Below, piece by piece: positions 61,175 through 64,000 of a stretch of DNA of 64,000 nt. The notes beneath the pieces were generated by a model. That model searched no databases. It was not told the DNA's origin and saw only the letters and a program-made list of their open reading frames with translations. How positions within the stretch are numbered: the stretch's first letter is position 1; the number at the start of each line of letters is the position of its first letter. Origin of the DNA: Pseudomonas entomophila (GTDB taxonomy: Bacteria; Pseudomonadota; Gammaproteobacteria; Pseudomonadales; Pseudomonadaceae); the NCBI RefSeq assembly GCF_023277925.1, contig NZ_CP063832.1:434001-498000 (forward strand), in the 5' to 3' direction. The translations under genes and the position numbers were made by a program.

Positions 61175-62845
61175 TCATCCCTTGAGCAGGGCGAGCAGCA
61201 CCACCAGGTTGAATAGCAGGGACAGTAGCGCCACCGTTCGCCATACCTTCAGCGGCTCACGCTCCAGCAGCGGACGTGGTCGGTCGGGCAGTTCCTGTCG
61301 ATCCCCGCGCTCAAGCAGCAACAACCACTGTTCAGCCGTCTCGAAACGGTGTGCTGGATTGACGGCCACCGCCTGCTCCAGATTGCGCTGCAACCACTCA
61401 GGCAAGTCGGGGCGATACCGAGCGGCACTGACTGGAACGCCGAAACGCGGCCGCTGGAAGGCTTCGATTTCACCGTAGGGGTAGTGCCCTGTCAGCAGGT
61501 GGTACAGCGTCACACCCACCGCGTAGAGGTCCTGACGTGGGCTGGGTGGCTGGCCATCGAAGGCTTCCGGAGCGATGTACGACGGCGTGCCGGGCAGGGT
61601 GTGGGGCAAGTTCTCGGACAAGCCTGGGCAGTAGGCCAGGCCGAAGTCCAGCACACGCAACTGACCGTCGCTACCCAGATGCAGATTTTCCGGCTTGATG
61701 TCGCGATGCAGCAGATTGCGCCGATGCAGTATGCCGACCGCCTGTAACAGCTGGCGAGCGACCTCCAGCCACTGTGGCAGGGGCAAAGGGCCGTGGTTGG
61801 CAAGCAGGGTGGCGAGGGTCGTACCTGGATACTCGCGCATCAGGTAGTACAGGTGTCGGCGCTGGCTGGCCGGGTGCGTCTCGGGGAAGTGCCGGCCGGC
61901 GACCCGGCGCAGGAACCACTCTTCCAGCAGCAGGCTCTGGGTCGCCTTGAGCTCCACCTCGCGGGTTTCGGGCAACGTCTTGAGCAACCAGGCCTGGCCG
62001 TGGTCATCCCGCACGCGATAGAGCAGCGACTGACGGCTTTGGCTGAGCATTCCTTCGACCACCCAGCCATCGACCATTTGCCCGCTGCGCAAGGCGCCTG
62101 GCAGCGGCCATTGTTGCGACTGCGCCAGTGTATCGGCGAGGTTGGCCGAGCCCAGCGCATCGACGCGGACCAGCAAGGCGCTGGCGTTGTCCTGGCTACC
62201 GCAAAGATGAGCCGAGGCCACCAATGTATCGACGGCTTCCTGCAGATCTGGCTGTTCACGCAGGATCGCCTGGATATGCGTGTCTCCCAGACTGGCCCAG
62301 ACGCCATCGCTTAGTAGCAGGAAGCACTCGCCTTCGTGCAGGTCACCCTCCAGGTAGTCCACCAGCAACTGCTGATCCAGCCCCAAGGCGCGCTTGAGCA
62401 CGTGCTGCATGCCTGGCTGATCCCAGACATGGTCCTCGCTCAGGCATTGCAGGCGGTCCCCATGCCAGTGGTACAGGCGGCAATCGCCGACATGGGCGAG
62501 GGTGAAGCGTCGCCCGCGCAATATCAGGGCGCTGAGGGTGGTCAGCAGGGGCTGGCCATTGCCCTGGGCGCGTAGCCAGCGGTTCTGTGCCAGCAGCAGG
62601 CGATCCAGGGCCTGGGTCACGCTCCAGGTGGCGGGTGTGGCGTAGTAGTCCAGCGCCAGCGCCTGGAGGCTGGCCCGCGCCGCCAGGCCGCCGTCGGCGC
62701 AATGGCTGACGCCGTCGGCGAGGGCAAACAGGTAGCCCTTGCTGGCGGCCAGCTCCGGCGCGGGGGTGACCAGGCGCAAGGCGTCCTGGTTTTCCTCCCG
62801 TGGCCCGATGGCGCTGGCCTGGGCGAAACTCAGGCGCAGGCTCAT
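61175..62845 (-). CDS. Fused PP2C phosphatase - Ser/Thr protein kinase
   Basis: A 556-aa two-enzyme fusion. The N-terminal half is a PP2C phosphatase (REENQDAL near 18, LFALADGVSHCADGG near 45, HVGDCRLY near 120, SQDNASALL near 218). The C-terminal half (~260-520) is a Hanks-type kinase with a Lys in AWLLKTLPE, HRDIKPENLHLG, VLDFGLAY and GTPSYIAPEAF. A last helix (VALLSLLFNLVVLLALL) anchors it in the membrane. The start at ATG 62845 overlaps the transporter stop (ATGA). Genes of this kind sit in nitrate-assimilation clusters of pseudomonads, so it probably regulates nitrate uptake or reduction. Confidence 0.93.
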   Translation of the reverse strand: MSLRLSFAQASAIGPREENQDALRLVTPAPELAASKGYLFALADGVSHCADGGLAARASLQALALDYYATPATWSVTQALDRLLLAQNRWLRAQGNGQPLLTTLSALILRGRRFTLAHVGDCRLYHWHGDRLQCLSEDHVWDQPGMQHVLKRALGLDQQLLVDYLEGDLHEGECFLLLSDGVWASLGDTHIQAILREQPDLQEAVDTLVASAHLCGSQDNASALLVRVDALGSANLADTLAQSQQWPLPGALRSGQMVDGWVVEGMLSQSRQSLLYRVRDDHGQAWLLKTLPETREVELKATQSLLLEEWFLRRVAGRHFPETHPASQRRHLYYLMREYPGTTLATLLANHGPLPLPQWLEVARQLLQAVGILHRRNLLHRDIKPENLHLGSDGQLRVLDFGLAYCPGLSENLPHTLPGTPSYIAPEAFDGQPPSPRQDLYAVGVTLYHLLTGHYPYGEIEAFQRPRFGVPVSAARYRPDLPEWLQRNLEQAVAVNPAHRFETAEQWLLLLERGDRQELPDRPRPLLEREPLKVWRTVALLSLLFNLVVLLALLKG

Positions 62846-64000
62846 ACCCGTGCCGCGGTGACCGCCGCCGAGCCCCAGGTAGTACGCCAGCGCAGCTTGA
62901 CGCCATGCAGGCCGAACCAGGCCAGCAAGCCGAGGCTGGCGAACAACCACAAGCCCAGCTGGTAGTCGCCGGTATGTTGCTTGATGGCGCCCAATCCGGC
63001 TGCGAGCAGGAAGCCGCCGATACCACCGGCCATGCCGATCAGCCCGGTCATCACCCCGATCTCCTGGCGGAAGCGTTGCGGCACCAGTTGAAACACCGCG
63101 CCATTGCCGGCGCCCAACCCCAGCATGGCGCTGACGAACAGTGCCAGTGCGGCGGCCGCGCTGGGCAGGTTGAAGCCGACCGCGGCAATGCACACGGCCG
63201 CCACGCCGTACATGCCCAGCAAGGTGCGGATGCCGCCGAAGCGATCGGCCAGGGCTCCGCCCAGCGGGCGCATCAGGCTGCCGGCGAACACGCAGGCGGC
63301 GGTGTAGTAGCCAGCGGTGACCGGGCTCAGGGCGTACTGGTCGCTGAAGTAGCCGGGTAGGGCGCTGGCCAGGCCGATGAAGCCGCCGAAGGTGACGCTG
63401 TAGAAGAACATGAACCACCAGCTGTCGCGGTCGCCCAGGGCCCTGAGGTAGTCGGCCATGGCCTTCGGTTTGGGTCGCGCTGGGGCGTTGCGCGCCAGCA
63501 GGGCGAACAGCACCAGGGTCAGCAACAGTGGCAGCAGGGCAAAGCCGAATACATTGTTCCAGCCAAAGCCAGCCGCCAGGGCGGGCGCCAGCAGGGCGGC
63601 GAACACCGTGCCGGAGTTGCCGGCGCCGGCGATGCCCATGGCTTTGCCCTGGTGCTGCGGTGGATACCACTGCGAGGCTAGTGGCAAGGAGACGGCGAAC
63701 GAGGCTCCGGCGAAACCGAGGAACACGCCGAGCAACAGCGCCTGTTCATAGCTGTGCACGCCCAGGTGCCAGGCGCAGGCCAGGGCGACGATCACCACCA
63801 CCTGGCCGATGAGGCCGGCGGTCTTCGGTGACAGGCGGTCGACCAGCAGGCCCATGGCGAAGCGCAGCAGCGCGCCGGCCAGGATCGGCGTGGCTACCAT
63901 CAGGCCCCGTTGCTGGGCACTGAGTTGCAAGTCGGCGGCGATTTGCACCGCCAGAGGGCCGAGCAGGTACCAGACCATGAAACTCAGGTCGAAGTAGAGG
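62842..64000 (-). CDS. nasA: NarK/NasA-type nitrate transporter, 5' end outside window
   Basis: The C-terminal ~385 residues of an MFS transporter; the frame is open to the right edge, where LYFDLSFMVWYLLGPL, a NarK-family helix-1 sequence, is visible. Family traits also include the nitrate signature-like helix GAGNSGTVFAALLAPALA (near 63600) and GLGAGNGAVFQLVPQ (near 63100), and an Arg in helix 2 (ALLRFAMGLLVDRLSPK). It imports nitrate (or exchanges it for nitrite) for assimilation. It is translationally coupled to the downstream kinase/phosphatase gene by a 4-base overlap. The ATG at 63978 is internal. Confidence 0.9.
   Translation of the reverse strand, partial: LYFDLSFMVWYLLGPLAVQIAADLQLSAQQRGLMVATPILAGALLRFAMGLLVDRLSPKTAGLIGQVVVIVALACAWHLGVHSYEQALLLGVFLGFAGASFAVSLPLASQWYPPQHQGKAMGIAGAGNSGTVFAALLAPALAAGFGWNNVFGFALLPLLLTLVLFALLARNAPARPKPKAMADYLRALGDRDSWWFMFFYSVTFGGFIGLASALPGYFSDQYALSPVTAGYYTAACVFAGSLMRPLGGALADRFGGIRTLLGMYGVAAVCIAAVGFNLPSAAAALALFVSAMLGLGAGNGAVFQLVPQRFRQEIGVMTGLIGMAGGIGGFLLAAGLGAIKQHTGDYQLGLWLFASLGLLAWFGLHGVKLRWRTTWGSAAVTAARV

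Overview
The window is a chromosomal segment of a fluorescent pseudomonad, most likely of the Pseudomonas putida group. I base this on the GC-rich coding style, the purF-metZ junction, a 1621-residue NAD-dependent glutamate dehydrogenase, the divergent ppsR/ppsA pair, the cmaX-crfX-cmpX-sigX-oprF block, and many REP-type inverted repeats of the 'TGTAGGAGCGGCTTCAGCCGCG' type between genes. Most of the window is core genome; one low-GC patch (about 39.8-41.0 kb) is clearly accessory.

Layout. 1-3 kb: the 3' part of purF, then metZ and an SDR oxidoreductase, closed by a terminator. 3.1-3.9 kb: a tRNA operon (Val-TAC and three Asp-GTC) with a clear promoter and terminator. 4-13 kb: a DUF2242 lipoprotein, a 28-residue micro-protein, an AraC regulator, a nitrilase-fold protein that seems to have lost its catalytic residues, fadH, a PLP-dependent deaminase or desulfhydrase, cytochrome b561 and a WG-repeat lipoprotein. 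13-20 kb: a tight set of housekeeping genes (nadK, metallophosphoesterase, rhomboid protease, DUF1315, DUF2797, pepN). 20.6-24 kb: a YCF48 propeller protein with an RND/MMPL-like permease. 24-32 kb: DUF5629, a periplasmic lactonase-like propeller, two very small membrane or secreted proteins, and the sbcD-sbcC-GST operon. 32.4-39.2 kb: a six-gene MoxR-DUF58-DUF4381-VWA-VWA/TPR-BatD operon, all on the minus strand.

39.2-42.6 kb: the accessory patch. It holds an Rhs-type polymorphic toxin gene that has apparently lost its whole YD-repeat core and most of its toxin domain, followed by two AT-rich genes that look like immunity genes. A ~95-bp element with terminal inverted repeats sits between those two genes.

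42.6-46.5 kb: an L-2-hydroxyglutarate module (GntR regulator, lhgO, MHS-family transporter) with a shared operator-like sequence in front of both the regulator and lhgO. 46.7-56.9 kb: central metabolism (gdhB, ppsR/ppsA), an alpha/beta hydrolase and rraA. 56.9-61 kb: the cell-envelope stress locus cmaX-crfX-cmpX-sigX-oprF. 61-64 kb: a fused PP2C phosphatase/Ser-Thr kinase overlapping a NarK/NasA-type transporter that runs off the window, probably the start of a nitrate-assimilation cluster.

The most unusual things seen are: the internally deleted Rhs gene with its retained downstream genes, the inverted-repeat element that supplies a ribosome binding site there, GNRA-tetraloop hairpins a fixed 7-8 nt before every tRNA-Asp (with one covarying pair), the nitrilase-fold pseudoenzyme, the degenerate MIDAS of the second VWA protein, and REP elements that supply stop codons. 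No CRISPR array, rRNA, prophage or intact insertion sequence was seen.
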